Source: Pampus argenteus
Taxonomy: Eukaryota > Chordata > Actinopteri > Scombriformes > Stromateidae
Length of the DNA stretch: 64,000 nucleotides
Assembly (NCBI GenBank): GCA_036937835.1
Contig: CM072876.1
Span: forward strand, 4,459,001-4,523,000
Reading direction: 5' to 3'
Shown: one piece after another, positions 48,195 through 61,250 of the stretch
Layout: each line of letters opens with the position of its first letter
How positions within the stretch are numbered: the first letter of the stretch is position 1
Program-made: the position numbers and the translations under genes
The notes under the pieces: generated by a model
Told to the model about the DNA's origin: nothing
Database searches by the model: none
What the model saw: only the letters and a program-made list of their open reading frames with translations

Positions 48195-48645
48195 CTGGCA
48201 TTTAAAGGGTTAAAATCCTGAAAATGAATGAATATTTGGCAGTGATAATCAGGACTGAAGTTAGTAAAAAAATTAATTCAGTCAAAGTGTAAATTAATAT
48301 TAATATATATTAATATAATATTATATATTATATTAATATATAATATTTTATGGCAGTTAAGGAAGGGGATATTTTTGTCCTCTAAGATGCTTTTAAAAAT
48401 TACACAATAATAAAAATTCCTCAAATTCAGTGTTATTCATAGTCATTGATATTACCCTAGCATTTAGCATAGAGAAAATAATTATTTTTTTTATTTTTTG
48501 TTTATTTGTTATATAATAAACTACAGTGGCATTATGTAAACAAACTGCCATTTAAAGGGTTAAAATTATGAAAACAAATGCATTTTTTTTTTTTTTTGGT
48601 CGTGATGATCATGACTGAAGTTGGTTAAAAGATTTAAATAATCAT
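48190..48645. repeat. Two local copies of a duplicated segment
   Basis: Copy one (about 48190-48285) and copy two (about 48538-48640) share CATTTAAAGGGTTAAAAT, then an A-rich stretch, then GTGATNATCANGACTGAAGT. They are diverged and in the same orientation. An AT-only, largely self-complementary stretch separates them (about 48291-48350). Confidence 0.7.
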
Positions 48646-49188
48646 ATTTTTAATGGCAGTTTATTTTTGTCCTTTAATGACATCGGTGCAGCTTGTTGAA
48701 AGTGAGTCACAGGGAGGTTAATTAAGAGAGGCAGGAAGTTTCACACCCGGGTCATTCAGATCCTTCCTCAACACATTTCCTGATCAACAAGGAGGCATTT
48801 GTTCATTATTATTGAGACTTGTAAATGTAAGTATTTTCATATTTGTATGTAGTTGGGAAATGGTCCTCAGTTTTCTTCTGAAATCTGCCACAATGGTATA
48901 AAGATGACTAAAGCACAGAGAGCATCTTACAAATATACAAATGATGAATGTGATTTTCCAACAGCATGAAGGAACAGGGAACAATTATTATTTCTTGGAC
49001 AGCCGCAGAGAGTCAGGAATAAATATACAGACGATTCAGGCAATATATATTCAACATGGTGCTTAACAAAATGAAGAAAAAAATATATATACAACACTGC
49101 TGTAGCTTTAGATCCAGCTAGAACCAGTTGTAGCCTGTAGCAAAAACAATACGAGACTCTCGCTCTGCGCGTGTAAGAGTGTGTGCAC

Positions 49189-49190
<2 letters not shown>

Positions 49191-49222
<32 letters not shown>
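49191..49222. repeat. (TG)n microsatellite
   Basis: TG dinucleotide run of about 32 bp. Confidence 0.95.
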
Positions 49223-49224
<2 letters not shown>

Positions 49225-51682
49225 AAGCATTTGTAACGACGTGCACCTTCAAGAGATAAGAGTAACGATGGATTACTCACACCTTTCTCCTTTTAACCTT
49301 TAAGTGCACATGCAAACAAACAATGTGTGACACTGTGTTCATAAAGGCTCTATATGTCCAAATATAAAGGGGACACAATTAAGAGGAGACACATCCACTA
49401 AAGCATCAGTGGGTGAACAGCAATCGTGGCATAATGCTGGCGACAATTCAAACAAATACAAATATGTAGACTCATACACACTGATGCCAGAGGCCGAGCT
49501 CCTGTGTGTCTGGATGTGTTTTTCCCTACTTTTTTTCCCCTGTTATTTCCATCTTTCTCCTTCATGATGTCCATTTCTTCACCACACATATTTTCTTGAA
49601 AAGTGTGTGTGTGTGTGTGTGTGTGTGTGAAGCTTCAGGGGGTGGGGGGAGGCGGTTTAAGCCTCATCCTCACTTCCCAAGGTTCGCTTGGCTGAACCGA
49701 ACTCAGCAGCTCCAGCATCCCTCAGCCTCCACACAGCTTTCATAAAACGAGCAGAAAGGATCGGCAGCGGGGACTGACCGACACGTCTGCAGTCTCATTG
49801 AACTGAGATTTTGAGCGTGTCTCTGGCATGTGGGTCTGTTTCTATGGATGTTTGTAAGCTTTTGTGGGCAGGCTTTGCTTGTACATACTAAGCTACAATG
49901 TGCAAGCTGGCAAACATGAGATCATGCATGTGCACATACTGAACACATATAAAAAATAACAAATGCCAGCTGCTTTTTTTTTCAAATCCTGTTTGGCTGC
50001 AATCTAACTGACCCTGACGTGCTGAAGGTAAATACAGAATCACTGTCATTGAGAAAAGATGTATTTAATATCACTAACTATGCAAATCCAAGCTTGTTCG
50101 ACTATTATGCCGTCTGGAAACGCTTTTCCCAGTATGGCAGCAGCAAACATGCACACATGTTTAATGACCTTTGATCTCCATGCATGACAGAAGAACATAA
50201 AGCAGTGTGACACATACACTGATAGACAAGGGAGACACAGAAATACACGGAAAATGCATGCTGAAGATCTACAAGTTAAGCAGGTATATGCAACCAAATA
50301 TGATCACACACATACACACATACACACACACACACTCACTGCCAGCCTGCTGTCTAGCTTGGAAGTCAATAACATTACCCCCCCTCCCTCCATCTCAGCG
50401 ACAGTTATTAGTCTGGAGAGCCAAACGGCTCACTTCAATGACACTCTGGAGATGAAGGGATAAATCACCACCGCTGAAAGGATGAGTCTGTGTGGAGGAG
50501 TGAGACTATAAGAATCAACAAAAGGAGAGAAAGAGAGAAAATATATTCTCAGGCACAGAATCAGATGAAGAAGCAGTGAAGTCAGGGTGATATGACTTTT
50601 TAGTTGTTTTTTTGCAAAGCGCAGATGATGCGAACGCAAGGACTGATGTTCAGCCTCACAAATCTGCCTCTTTCTGAGTGCCGGATCCCTGAAGTCTCTC
50701 TCTCCCTCACACACACACACACACTCTCTCCATCTCTCTACTTTTGCTTTATCAAATAGAGAAAAGGTGCTTTATTTGGCATGGTACTCTAAAAGCCTCC
50801 CTTTTTGTCTCTTTTTTTCTCTCTCCCGCCACCAACTCCCCTCTCGTTTTCACCCTGCTCTTTCTCCCAGAGGACCCTTCAAAATACAAGGAGAGAGGAA
50901 CAAACGCCAGAAGGCTTACTGCTAGTTGAATAACACACAAATGAACACCTCATGGACTTATGTGCCCTATTTCCATTGAGCTAAGGACATTACATCAACA
51001 AATTCAGGCTGGATGTTGCGTATACGCCTTTGTGTATCAGAATACACCCATAAAAGACGCTTCTACTATTTAAAGTGTCCTTATTTTAAAGTTGAATTAA
51101 TATATACATTTTTTTCATAGCGACTTTAATTGAATTGAGAATTTTAACAAACTAAATTCACATCGTTAGCAGGGATACATGCTAATGTCACTAAGCTAGC
51201 CGGCTAGCTTTGCTCTGCTTTCTATGTGGAAGCTAGTTATGCTAGTTAGCGGCCGCTTTCTGAGCGTAATAGAAACTTAACAGCACAATAGGTCCCAGCA
51301 AATGTTGTAAAGGGACATGTTTTTTTATCTGAACGTCTTGCATTAACATTTATAGGCCATACAGGGCTATAACATGTTCATTTAGAGAAGCAAATTCACC
51401 CGCGGCGGCACAAATGGATGTGAGTAAGTGTCCTCGTGAGTTGAGGGAACAATTGTCACGTATCCTGAGCCTTGCTTCATAAATTCATAGAGACAAGAGG
51501 GGAAAAACAGAGTGAACAGACGCTACTGCTAGCTAGCTTGCAGCTATATACTGCTGTTACATTGGCTGTTTGGGGCAAATAAACAAAAAACAAATTAAAA
51601 TGTGTATTCTACTTTAAAGTGGAACCATCCAAGAAGGAAGCAGCGCATGTCTATGAGATGAAAAATTAAACTCACGCAACAG

Positions 51683-51684
<2 letters not shown>

Positions 51685-51718
<34 letters not shown>

Positions 51719-51822
51719 ACCAATCTGAGTAAATGTCAATTCCTATGGGACAGCTGGCTGTATGGTAGAGTGGTCAGCTCCATCCTGCAGGGCTATCACT
51801 CCAAATGTCTATTTCTGGAGTC

Positions 51823-51860
<38 letters not shown>

Positions 51861-51962
51861 TGCATATGTGTTTGACCAGTTAGAACTGGTAAGAAGTGTG
51901 ACTGTTGCGATACACCAGAGGCTTCTCCAGATGGACAAAGGGCTGAATCCCAGGTGGGCTAA

Positions 51963-51990
<28 letters not shown>
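51685..51990. repeat. Cluster of three (TG)n microsatellites
   Basis: Three TG runs at 51685-51717, 51828-51853 and 51964-51990, separated by about 110 bp of unique sequence. Confidence 0.9.
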
Positions 51991-51994
<4 letters not shown>

Positions 51995-54900
51995 GTGTGT
52001 ATGTGTGTGATATTGAAGAGGCAGACACTGAACAAGTAGTAAAGACTGCATTAAAAACTTTAAACATAATCTTTATAATTTAGCGGATTATATCAGCTAC
52101 GGTTAGCATCATTTAACTTAAACAGTTTCCAGTATCGCAGTGACCTTTGCTGCATTATCCTCCGCAAACTGATTTTTAATTGGCTGCCATGCCACAAAAG
52201 GCCAATGCGGTAGGAGAACGTAGTGAGTAAATAACCACGCGTAAATAAACCACACTTCTATTATTCGGCTGAGTGGATAATGATGAAGATGATGATGATA
52301 TTTATGACAGTTTATTCAAGTGCCGAACTGTGTGAAGAGGCCAGTGGAGAGGAGCTAATTTACACCGAGGATACTGGCCAAAGGAGGATGGAAGAAAGAG
52401 ACAAAACAATAAAGTGTTGCTACAAAACCTCGGCGGGGGCCGATCCGGAGTATCGCAATGAGCTCATGAAATCGCCATTAGAGAAACACTGAGCTTACTG
52501 ATGCATGTTTATTGCACGCTTGTGTATCTGTGCGTTCTTTGGTATTTAGTCGAACACTTTGTTCACACAGTGTGTTACATCTGAAACATTAATGAGCAGC
52601 GGGGTGAGATAAGATGGGGAAAGAATTTGCTGAATTTCCATCATGAACACAACAGACGATTTGTAATTATTCAAGGTGACACATTTAATCTGATGTGGTT
52701 GAGGAATCAGGAGGCTGCGGCTCCAACAACGGAAGCTATACTGTTACCCAAAGCAGGCTGGTCTATCTCTACTTCAACCCCCTCCTTGAAACGCTGTCAG
52801 ATAAATTATCTGCAAAGTCACAGAAACACATGAAATATTGTGTAACAACTCTTTTTGCTTTTGTGAAGAACAGCAGTGTGTTTTCTCACAATACCTCACC
52901 CAAGGATTAGCTCCCCAGCAGAGAGAGTAAACTGGTAGATAATGGTAGTGGTCCATTAAGTAAAACTCCAGAGGTCGAATCCTATTTTTGCATTTCACAG
53001 TGGAGGACATGGCGGGCAGAACACCACATAAATGCTCAAAAACTTATTAGACCGTAAATTTAGACCAGTAATTCATAAAAGATGACCTCAAACCAAGCGA
53101 CGGTTGGGCATAACGAATGAGGAATACTCGAGGTCGCAGCTTCGGGAGGAAATCTACGTTTGAACAGTGTGTGTGTGTGTGTGTGTGTGTGTGGTTGCAA
53201 GTGTGTGTGAATATGAATGAACTTCTTTTATAGAACTTTCAGTTTCAATTTATGATCCATTAACTTGTAATAAGTGCCATACGTTCCCTCCTGACCCGAG
53301 AATCAACAGCGAGGGGAGTGAGAAGGAGAAGGGGGAAAAAGGGCGTTTAGAAGTCGACCGCACAATGCAGCGATTAGAGCAGTTCTGGTCTATGATGTGG
53401 TATTTCACAGACATAAGTATAGAGCCATGGAGGCTCATCCAACAGTCACGCCATGCTGGATTCATGGTCAGCATACCCCCTCTGGATTTGGGTAGCCATG
53501 ATGTTCCCGTGTTGTTAACAATAGTAAGTATGCCGTTCATCCAAGGAGTGAACACAAACGTCAATCTCATCATCCTCCCTCCCTCAAAAAGACTAAAACT
53601 ACCTTTCTTGGACGGACATTCAACACCACCACCACCCAAGGAAAGACAAGGAAAAGGAAATCACTCAATCTGCTGCTTTTAAGTCTCTTTTATACGTGGC
53701 GCTGACATAAAGCAGGTAGCCGTTTGAAAATTCCTGTGCTGGCCGGCGGGCAAATTAGCAGTTGGTATCCAGCTGTTTTGCCGTTTGCATTATGTTGACA
53801 AGCAAGGTATTAAGAGTAAATTAATGTGCTAGGACAGTCAGAGGTGCTACATAACAAGGTTTGGATAGGATTATCCCGATTGGCTGAGCTCATGCATGCA
53901 AATTGTGCCGTGTGGAATATATCAAATCTCAAAATTATACCTTCTTATCAAACTTCCAGTGCGTATGATGGATTTGAAAAGCTGCAAACCAAAAAGTGGA
54001 GCAGATGACGTGCAGTAGATTACACCATCTCTTTGCTACGGTGGTGTATTTCAGATGTAAAAAAAAAAATACAGTACATTGTGTTGTGTATCACTGGCAT
54101 TAACATGCATATAGAGCATAAACACGCAATCTGCAGAGAAGATTATATGTTTATATGTGTATTCAATCATGTGTTCGGCTTGAACATATGGGTGCACACT
54201 TGAGTGAGTGTGTCCAACTTTGTGTATGATTATTATTTGCAGATTTAAGTGGTGACCATTTGAAAACGCCTAACAGAAACTCGTCATCCTGAGATACTTA
54301 ACATCTGATTACCTAGCAACAGCAAGGTTCAAGAGTAAAATGTTCGTTGCTTCAAAATGTCAAACACTGTGTTGTGTTTGGGGTTTTCGTGCACAGCATG
54401 GCAATGAATATGAAGGTTTTATTCGGGGCTAAAGAGGTAATCACAGCATTTTCTTGAGCAAATACAAGCAGTGTAAAAACACTGCCAAGTAAAAGAAAGC
54501 AAAGAGGAAATATCTAATACAGACTAAATCAACAAACTTGAAACAAGTGGTGCCATGAATATTCCCCGTTAGCCCCCCGAGGGCAACGCTACATTCTGCA
54601 TATAGTAGTCTTTTTCTTTTGTTCCCCTTCTTTTCTTTTTCTACAGCTCGACTTCAAAGACTTCAACTACTCTTGCAGAATCCGAGTCAGGTGGTGGTTG
54701 GTGAGAGGCGGGTGAGTAAAGCACACAATATGCTGAGTGCACGCTATATCACACATTTCTCACTCTTTTATGTGTTAATCACCATCAGCGCAGCAGCGGA
54801 TGGAAGACGAATGAGAATGTAATGAAGATTTAGGTCGTGGGAAGTGACTGGCGCAGCTGGTCCCCAACTCATCCCCGCCAAGAGTCCTTGACATCTGCTT

Positions 54901-56006
54901 GCTCCATAATTTGTATGCGTTTCTGCTACTATCGCGGAGCGCTGCGGGCATATGCCACATGAAAGGAAAACATTTTGACCTTTCAAGCTTGATCGTAAAA
55001 CGTAATAATGGCAGTGAGACGGGCACCTCCCCTCGAAAACCCAACTCGCAATCCTTTTGATCATCGGAAACAAATTGCTAAATGCGCTAAGTTCATTAGC
55101 CCGTGTGGATGTGACCTCCAACTTAATCAGGGATGGGTATCATGAACCAGTACTAAATAGGTACCAGTGCATGACGTGATGGTGATGTTTTCAAATTCCT
55201 AACAGTCGCCTCATGATGACAAAGTTGCCAGAGTCAAGCTATGAAGTAAATATAAAAATAAATAGAAATAGAATAGAAATAAAAAGGTAGCTGCATGTAA
55301 ACACAAATACAACATACTATAAATCTGAAGCAGTGCAGCGTGTTTTAGCAAAGCGGCTGCTACACCTACGTCAGTTCAGCCTTTCCGCTTCCATGCTGAT
55401 GGGATTTGCCCAAACTAAAAATACAACCTCATCACTTCAAGATAACACTATTGTTATAAAAATAAGACTGTTATTATTAACTCAGGTCACATTTAGCATC
55501 AGTTTTAAGCACTTCTAATTCATGTTTCTAGCAATTGTTCCTCCCTATTTATATACAAAGGAAAAAACTTCAGTTTTCAGACCAAGACAAGTTCTCTCAG
55601 GAAGGACCCAGGCTTTTCATATACTGTAGCAGGATAACCTCTCTTTAGAAAAAATAAAAATATAAAAAAAGGCAGGCTTGAGTCTGGCAGGCAGAGAGCT
55701 CTATCAGGGCCAAGCCACACATTTATCAGGGAAAGGCACTAAGGCTATTGGGGATAAGGCATGGAGGCATGAAGAGAGGCTATTTCCATGGGGAGTCCTT
55801 GGAGAGGCCAGGCCTAACCTGCTGGTGAAGCCCAGCAATGAGAGGTCTCTCTGGGGGACTGCAGAGGATAAGAGGCCCCAGTAGAAGAACTCTCACGTCA
55901 GCACTTCAATCACGTCTAATCCCTGCTTAGTACACCCACTGCTATGGCAAGGAAAGAGAGGGAGAAAGAGAGGGAGAAAGAGAGGGGAAAGAGAGGAGAT
56001 GGGAAA

Positions 56007-56071
56007 GAGAGGAGAGGAGAGGAGAGGAGAGGAGAGGAGAGGAGAGGAGAGGAGAGGAGAGGAGAGGAGAG
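56007..56071. repeat. (GGAGA)n satellite-like tract
   Basis: About 12 perfect GGAGA pentamers inside a purine-only region that starts near 55950. The transcript reads (TCTCC)n. Confidence 0.96.
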
Positions 56072-58239
56072 CTAAAAGCTACAAGAAAGGGGGAAAAAAG
56101 ATTAAAAGAGGGCAAGAGATGAGAAACAAAAGGGGGAAAATTGCCAGAGGAACCATCAAAGGTGAACAAGTGTAGATAGTGTGTGAAACTGAGAGTGACG
56201 ATGAAAACTCTGGCATGTTTAAAACATCAGAGCAGCTGCTGCCAACACACACACACACACACGTATATATATTTGTCATTTCCAAATCCTATCCAGGTCA
56301 GAAGAAATCCGAGCAAACAGAAGTGATGCATGAAATATTAACTGATTATATTGACTGAAATATTAATTAACTGACTGTACGAAGTCTAATGGTTACAACA
56401 CACATAACTGCAACGTCCCTTTGATGAATGTACATATGTCTGTGCATGAAAAAAAAACCACAACTGTCCCATGAGCCATTGCAAAAACTTGAAAAAGAAA
56501 ATAATATCTCTAAAATGTACTTTCAGTAAAAAAAAAAAAATCTCACAATTATAACGACGCTATTCTGGCTCTCAGTTTCTATTTAATTCTGTGTAACACA
56601 TAATTACTACAAGGAGCTCTGGATCCATTTTAAGAAGGGTGAAAGAGGATATGCTCGGCTGTCTTTTAGAAAGAAAGAAAGAGTCCCTGCCACACCACCA
56701 GAAATACAACCAGAAAACCAAGTGTTCCACTTGTCAGACAAATTACATGTTCCCGCTGTAGTGGTCTTTTTCACTGCTAGTGTTGTTCTGCAGTAGATAG
56801 GATTATCCCAAAGAGGGAAATGATACAATCTCTGTGCAGATGTAAAAAAAACCAAAAACTTCTACTTCAAATATCAGCAACTTGTTTTATTTTGCAAGTT
56901 CTGCTGCAGCGGACATCGGAGGGACTTCGTGGAGGGAAGGAAATGTGTGCTCCGTTGACCCGCCATTACTTCGCAGAGACGCTGCAGGGTTGCGGCAAAC
57001 ATCTAAAAACCTAATCTGGTGAATGCAGCTCATGTGTACAGTACCTGCGGGTATGTGTATCTGCATGCTTGTATTTTTGTGTATGTGCATGCGTGAGTGT
57101 GTCGGGATGGAGGGATGCGGCGACGAGAGGAAAGAGGGATGGAGATGGAACAGATGGACGAGGGGAGATCAGTAAAAGAGGATTACGCCACGTCAAGCCA
57201 TCATCGCACTCATAAAAAAAATAAAAAAAAATCAGTCCACCCACACTGCTTCAGATCCAATGTAGAGCAGGGATAATTTAAGGCCCACAGTCTATCTCCC
57301 TCTCTTACTCCATATAGTAAACTACTGCTGAGAGGGAATGGACAGAAGAGACTGTTTAAATTAAGCGCAGGGGATTCTACAAGAAAAGGGCGATTGAGAG
57401 TGTGTCTAGATGAATTGTAAAGGGTGATTGTGGAGGAAAGCTGTGAGGGGATTTCTACGCATCAGGGTAAAGGCTGCGTATGTATTAGTAAGTCACACGA
57501 ATGACGACGAGAGACAGACGTAAATGTGCTATCTGCTCACGACAGGCTGACAGCGACTGACATTTGATTTTCACTCTGAACTATGTAGCATGTACATGTA
57601 TGATGCAGCTACACAGTGACTAATATGTTTTTACTTTATATTAACGTAAACATGCTGCTTTACACTTTGTCGTTTGTTGGTTATGACAGCAGCAGGGACA
57701 GAATCTGACATCTCCCCCCCCCACAACAGCATCATCCGCCGTTATTCTGAACAGTAAGATGAAGTAAAATAGGCTGTTTATAAAGCAACGCTTCAGCTTC
57801 GGCTCTCGGCACAAACACCATTTCGCTCCGAATGGACAAAATATTTACAAAACTAGGTTGCTGACAAATCAATGTCTGCTATGTGATCTTTACAAAGCCT
57901 CCGGCAAAAAAAAAACAAAAAAAAAAAAACACACTGTTCACACAGTTGCACTTGTTATTTAATGAACTATCGAAGAATAGATACGAGCCACCTGCTGTGC
58001 AACAATTCACTTTTGATTTTTCTGTTATACGATTCCTGCTTTCATCAGCACCTGAGAAGATGTTCTTGTGAATGCTGGGCCATTTTGTTGGTAAAAAAAA
58101 AAAAAAATAATAATAATAATCATTTAGTTTTTCAGGAATTTACAAGCTTGTTATATCCCTGACATATTGTTTTGTTTCATTAGTATATTTGGTCTTGGAT
58201 TGAAATCTTTCACGACGTTACAATATGTTGCAGTGTCAT

Positions 58240-58260
58240 TTCAGGACCACGGTCAGCGCT
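58240..58260 (+). promoter_or_regulatory. RE1/NRSE (REST) motif, copy 1
   Basis: TTCAGGACCACGG followed directly by TCAGCGCT gives 18 of 21 matches to the RE1 consensus (left half TTCAGCACC, right half GGACAGCGCC). REST recruits repressors to silence neuronal genes outside neurons, and neurexins are neuronal, so the site fits its host gene. Confidence 0.7.
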
Positions 58261-58296
58261 AGAGGAACCCTGATCTCACTGAGCGTTACAGAGCGT

Positions 58297-58317
58297 TTCA
58301 GCACCACGGACAAGGAA
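58297..58317 (+). promoter_or_regulatory. RE1/NRSE (REST) motif, copy 2
   Basis: TTCAGCACCACGGACA matches the first 16 bases of the RE1 consensus exactly; the last five (AGGAA) match poorly. That gives 17 of 21 overall. It lies 57 bp from copy 1 in the same orientation. Confidence 0.65.
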
Positions 58318-58344
58318 ACCCTCAGTATGTTCAAGCTGGACTAT

Positions 58345-58450
58345 TCAAAATCTGCTGATACTTTGAGCTAAAATGCTTCCAGCATGCATGTAATGACACT
58401 GCTAACATGCTAGTGTTTAGTTGATAATGTTAACAATGCTACTATGTCAG
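58345..58450 (+). repeat. Fragment of teleost interspersed repeat
   Basis: TTTGAGCTAAAATGCTTCCA, then CTGCTAACATGCTAGTGTTT and GATAATGTTAACAATG match the 5' part of the same abundant fish repeat seen at 41590-41832, in the same orientation. Confidence 0.55.
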
Positions 58451-61176
58451 ATTTAACCAGATTAAAAATCAGTGGATCACGTCACAGTGACACGAGGGGA
58501 AAAGTCGGACAGATATTATCATCCTTACAGTCACGCTGCTAACATGGTTACAAAAGACGACTCTTCCTGTCTCAACCACAATGTTTCCCCTAAAAAAAGC
58601 CTTAACATGGACACAAAAACATGCTTTAGTTTCTACATCGTGTTTAACAGCATGTGAAGAAAAAGTCTGGCGAAAGAAAAAAAAAAGCACAAACACACAT
58701 CTATCTGTGTCATATGCATGTACAGTACAGAGAAAGGCTTTTCCTTGCAGCCAGTGTGTGCAGACACGGTATCCATAGAGAGCAGGTTTCATCTTCTCTT
58801 TGAAGGCCTGCCAACAAGGAAGCACTCTTGGCTCACTGGATATTTATGTAAATACTCTCTTCCCATCCCACTTCCCAACTTACCAGCTGCCCTTGAAAGA
58901 CAAAAAACAAAAAAAACCCTAGAAAACAGACATGACATTTCCAACAGGGGGTCAGAGATAAGGTTAATCTTTTTATTTTACTATCTTCTTCTGTCACGTG
59001 CACCGATGCGATTCCCATCATCGCTTCTGTCCCACGTGTTCGTCTTTCACTCACTCACTCACTGATTTCCCACGTACCTACACTCTCAATGCTACGTCAC
59101 GCTCCAAAATTGCCGATGATTAACGCCATCTGTGATGGGCGGGCGCCATGCTAACACCCTGGAACAGAATGGATGGTGCATCCCAGGGTCCATCTGTGTC
59201 TGTATATACAAATATTCACACTGGGGAGGTGCGCGGACACGGCTGTGTACTCACATGTACTGTATGCCGTGTCTGAAATTAACTTTTTGTTTCATGCACC
59301 TCACTATATGGACTTTATATCAAAAAGCAGGTAGTGGAAAGCCTTCCAAGATTTACTTGCCAAACAGAAAAACCTGTATTTGGTGCTGGGAGGATGTTAA
59401 TTTCAGCTCCTGACTGTATGTAAGCACACAAAACAACAAACTGAAACACACACACACACACTCACACATCGAATTACAAAAAAAAACACCAGTGAGAAAC
59501 GAGGAAAGATGCATAGAAAAACACCAGCTGCTTCCACCTCTATTGACAACAAAGAGGCTTGGACTCTGTTTTTCAATAAACCAACACTTCATGCCGCTGG
59601 CACTCAGCAGATACACTCTGCAGCGTATCCAAAACAGTGAGAGAGCAGGAGGCTATTAATTAGCGCAGCACGAGCCCGGTCACATCCGTTTTGCCTGTTG
59701 TTTGAGGAGTCGTCATCAGGTCAGTAAAAAATAAACACCATTATGTGAAAAAAAAATCACAACGCTTTCAACAGAGCGAGGGAAAACGAAGTGCTTCAGC
59801 GCACGCCGCAATTAATATGTCAAAAGAGTCGCTTTGGAAATGCCATTATGGCTTTTCGCAACCGTGACTCATTCAGCTGATATGAGTCACAATTATGTGA
59901 CCTTGAGGCAAATATGTCCTTAAAGATGTACACTTGGCTTCTGACAAACGAGGTAATGAGGGGATTATGTCGGCTTGAGGAAAAAAGCAGGTACTACGTG
60001 CAGATGTAAAGTACTTACACCTTTTCTTATACTCCAGGCCATCGCCAGCTCTTCATAATTGATCACCGCAGAGGTCATTAGGGTCAAGGTGCTGTAAAGT
60101 GTTTTATTTGAGTGACATAATAGCTCCCAGATAAGGAGGAAAGGTGGATTTATGCAGCTTTCAGAAGAGTCATTTGTCATTATCTGGTTTTGTTGTTGTT
60201 GTTGTTTTGGATGCCCTAATCTCCTGTGTCTGTTTTTGTTTGTTTGTTTTTTTTTTACTACTCTTCTGTGCTAAAGAGATGAATCCATTTGGTGCTTGAG
60301 TGTGTGGGAAAATTTCCAACAGTAAACGTTTTACAGCCTTCCCTCTTCACGGGAGCTAAGAGGAGCTCAGCTATTTTTGCTGTGGGGGAGACAAGGCGAA
60401 GCAAGTGGAAAACGCAAGCTTGCTCGGTGTTTGGCTGCTGGTGGTGGAGATGGGGAAGATGTGAAAAGATAAATGGCTTTGTTCTTTACAGGCTCGGGGC
60501 AGTATTAAAAAAAAAAAAAAACTTTTAATATTTACCTTTCCTTCCCCCCTAAAATACAAACATGGGGGAAACCGTTTTCATTACAGCATGACAGTGCACA
60601 TAAGGAAACACACAGAAAAAGCTTTTATCATTTCTTCCCCTTTGACAAGAGGAAGGAAGACTGTTCATGGAGAAATCGCGCAAAAGGGGAAAGAGGAAAA
60701 AGCGTAATGGAACTCATTTATAATCAAAATGACAACCAGTCGAGACAGAGAGAGGCCGAGGGGAGAGAAATGCTGGAAGACAGCTTGAAAAGAGAGGACT
60801 GGGATGTGAGGCTGAGATTGGAGAGGGACTGTGGGCTACTGGGAGGCTGCGGCTCCCCTTAGCATCTGGGTGAAGTTCATTAAGCAGCATGTCTGTTGTG
60901 GAGGGACTTCGTTACGAACCAGACCCAGAGCCAACGGAGACGGCTGAGGCTGTCGCTCCAAGGTCACAGCTCGTCCCCGGGGTCAGCGACTTTTACAAAA
61001 AAAAAAAAAAGGGGGGGGGGGGCTGGAGATGATAATGATGAAGCTGATGACGACAATGATGATAGATGATGTGCACTTTAGGCTGAATATTTCCCAGTGT
61101 AACAGAGGACAGGGCTGCTAAAAAAAAAAAAAAATGGAAATCAAGTGCTAACATATAGAGAGATGTTTCATATTTC

Positions 61177-61180
<4 letters not shown>

Positions 61181-61249
<69 letters not shown>
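61181..61249. repeat. (CA)n microsatellite
   Basis: Perfect CA dinucleotide run of about 69 bp, the longest in the window. Confidence 0.98.

Positions 61250-61250
<1 letters not shown>

Larger units (their letters stand above)
48646..56006. other. Long upstream intron, part 4
   Basis: No exon is recognised here. (TG)n runs lie at 49191-49222, 49603-49629, 51685-51717, 51828-51853, 51964-51990 and 53166-53193. GCTAGC-rich sequence lies at 51185-51255. Segments 53250-53682 and 55678-55884 have unusual open frames discussed as findings. Confidence 0.7.
56072..61180. other. Long upstream intron, part 5
   Basis: No exon is recognised here. It contains short CA runs (56244-56262, 59448-59461), a poly-A run near 58094, two REST-type motifs at 58240-58317 and a fish repeat fragment at 58345-58450. 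Confidence 0.7.

Noticed and set aside
56007..56071. Telomere-like or satellite centromere sequence
   Set aside because: The GGAGA pentamer is not the vertebrate telomere repeat (TTAGGG), and the tract is only 65 bp.
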